From Plantago ovata (lineage: Eukaryota; Streptophyta; Magnoliopsida; Lamiales; Plantaginaceae): DNA of 64,000 nucleotides. Position numbers and translations under genes: made by a program. Where the stretch lies: assembly GCA_028274465.1 (NCBI GenBank), contig CM051458.1, forward strand, positions 57,711,253 through 57,775,252, read 5' to 3'. Of the stretch, positions 63,099 through 64,000 are shown piece after piece. The notes beneath the pieces are model-generated. The model ran no database searches, was not told the origin of the DNA, and saw nothing but the letters and a program-made list of their open reading frames with translations. Each line of letters opens with the position of its first letter. Within the stretch, counting starts at the first letter, position 1.

Positions 63099-63599
63099 TC
63101 ATTGAAATTCTCCCATATGTGCTAGCGCAATCAAGTCATCTATTAGTTCCTTGTGCGCCTCTCTGTTCCAAAGTTGATCCATGTTAGTCATATACTGGGT
63201 TAGACTTGCAACTCGTTCCGTGGAGAAGTTGAAAATGGGATCCACATAGCCTTCTTCAGGCTCTTCTTGATTGGCCTGCCTAGTCCGATCTTTCATTAAT
63301 TCTTTGGGATCGGTATAGTTTAGATAATCTAGGACACTATTACTAACAATTTTTTGTTTTAATTTCAGATAATATAAAAATAAATTTAAAAATAATGTAA
63401 AAAAAAGGCAATAGGAGGGGGACAAGTGTTCCCCTCCACAGTAGTGGGCTCTTGGCCGATCATAAATGATCGCCAAAGCTCTTTTATTTGTTTTAAATTC
63501 TTGGTTCATGTTGCCTGCTCCCACCAATTGTTGCCCACCATGAACCGATTTCATGGTCCAAGTTACACCTAATTTGGATTTAAGCTGATTCAATCCCAA
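63099..63599 (-). pseudogene. Possible Harbinger transposase remnant
   Basis: A 166-codon open frame. The last 45 residues (ERVASLTQYMTNMDQLWNRE then AHKELIDDLIALAHMGEFQ) resemble the C-terminal tail of PIF/Harbinger transposases, which ends in a helix with N-x-E-A-H-x-x-L-x-x-D-L-I. The hydrophobic stretch in the middle (YCLFFTLFLNLFLYYL) is probably translated non-coding sequence between two exons. No DDE catalytic residues are visible. The call is by eye and tentative; an unrelated host gene fragment is possible. Confidence 0.35.
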
Positions 63600-64000
63600 T
63601 TTAAATATAATCTTGTGGATCTGCAGCGAAAAAAAATCCCATTTTTTTCAAGCATCTTACAGTGAGAAAGTCCAAATATAGTTTAGAGAGGGGAAGTCCA
63701 CACATAGCAATCTTCTTCAACGCAGGTGAATCAACGTTAGAATTCGGAAAACCATACCTTGTCTCCTCTTCTTTAGTCATTCATGGTGTTCCATGTTTTT
63801 TTACATTTCTTCTTCTTCTTCACGCATTTTAGTGAGAGATCTCCTGTAACACCCTAGAAGTTAATGGTGTTAAAACATACACACAATATGCAAGATATAT
63901 TTGGTATTACGTTTTATTGCCAAATAAGACTTACCAGTCCAGTTCACATTACACGACAAATTCAAGTGGCTATGAACCAACATTCTTGTCAACTATAAAT
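63600..64000. other. Right-edge sequence, no gene seen
   Basis: AT-rich, without a supported gene. TGTAACACCCTAG at 63845 resembles the start of some LTRs, but the window ends before this could be judged. Confidence 0.5.

Noticed and set aside
63845..64000. Start of another LTR (TGTAACACCC)
   Set aside because: Too little sequence before the window ends; no internal or partner evidence.

Overview
The window is from a nuclear plant genome, almost certainly a flowering plant. It holds Ty1/copia Sirevirus-type and Ty3 Athila-type LTR retrotransposons, primer-binding sites matching plant initiator-Met and Asp tRNAs, an apparent Mutator-like element and a possible Helitron end. The species cannot be told from the sequence. 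I find no intact host gene. Nearly every long reading frame belongs to a retroelement, and most are broken by stops, frameshifts or deletions. Two runs of exactly 100 N mark assembly gaps.

Layout. 1-2374: 5' part of a minus-strand Ty3 element (A; gag and LTR). 2377-13838: a copia element (B) whose gag is split by a complete Ty3 element (C, 4635-12738, flanked by GAATG duplications). 13839-17520: a second, 3'-truncated Ty3 element (D). 17521-22691: a copia element of another lineage (E), truncated before reverse transcriptase. 22692-29040: the 3' half of a minus-strand Sirevirus (F). 29041-29156: a fragment of a third minus-strand LTR. 29157-39147: a plus-strand Sirevirus (G), cut by the first gap. 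39248-43429: the 3' half of a Ty3 element (I) carrying a nested LTR fragment. 43430-45190: AT-rich sequence without genes. 45200-61690: a Mutator-like element with 9-bp target duplications, split by a complete 15.6-kb Sirevirus (H, 45839-61486, GGAAT duplications). 61700-64000: AT-rich sequence with a tRNA-like tandem repeat, a Helitron-like 3' end and a possible Harbinger transposase remnant.

Two families dominate. The Sirevirus family (B, F, G, H and the LTR scrap) has LTRs of 1.5-1.7 kb, gag, pol (protease, integrase, RT, RNase H) and then a very large third ORF of roughly 1,700 codons. Between pol and ORF3 lie an array of hairpins with a shared loop sequence, an internal polypurine tract and a TATA-like box. 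ORF3 itself contains three short in-frame GT-AG segments that look like introns. The Ty3 family (A, C, D, I) encodes gag and an aspartic protease but, in the one copy complete at both ends, no RT, RNase H or integrase, so it probably depends on partner elements in trans. Its LTRs carry GC-rich hairpin arrays just upstream of the TATA box, and its internal region has a second such array, an intron-like segment and a decayed accessory ORF.

Most boundaries were read directly from LTR ends, primer-binding sites and target duplications. Lineage names, ORF3 function and the structural-RNA interpretations are inferences.
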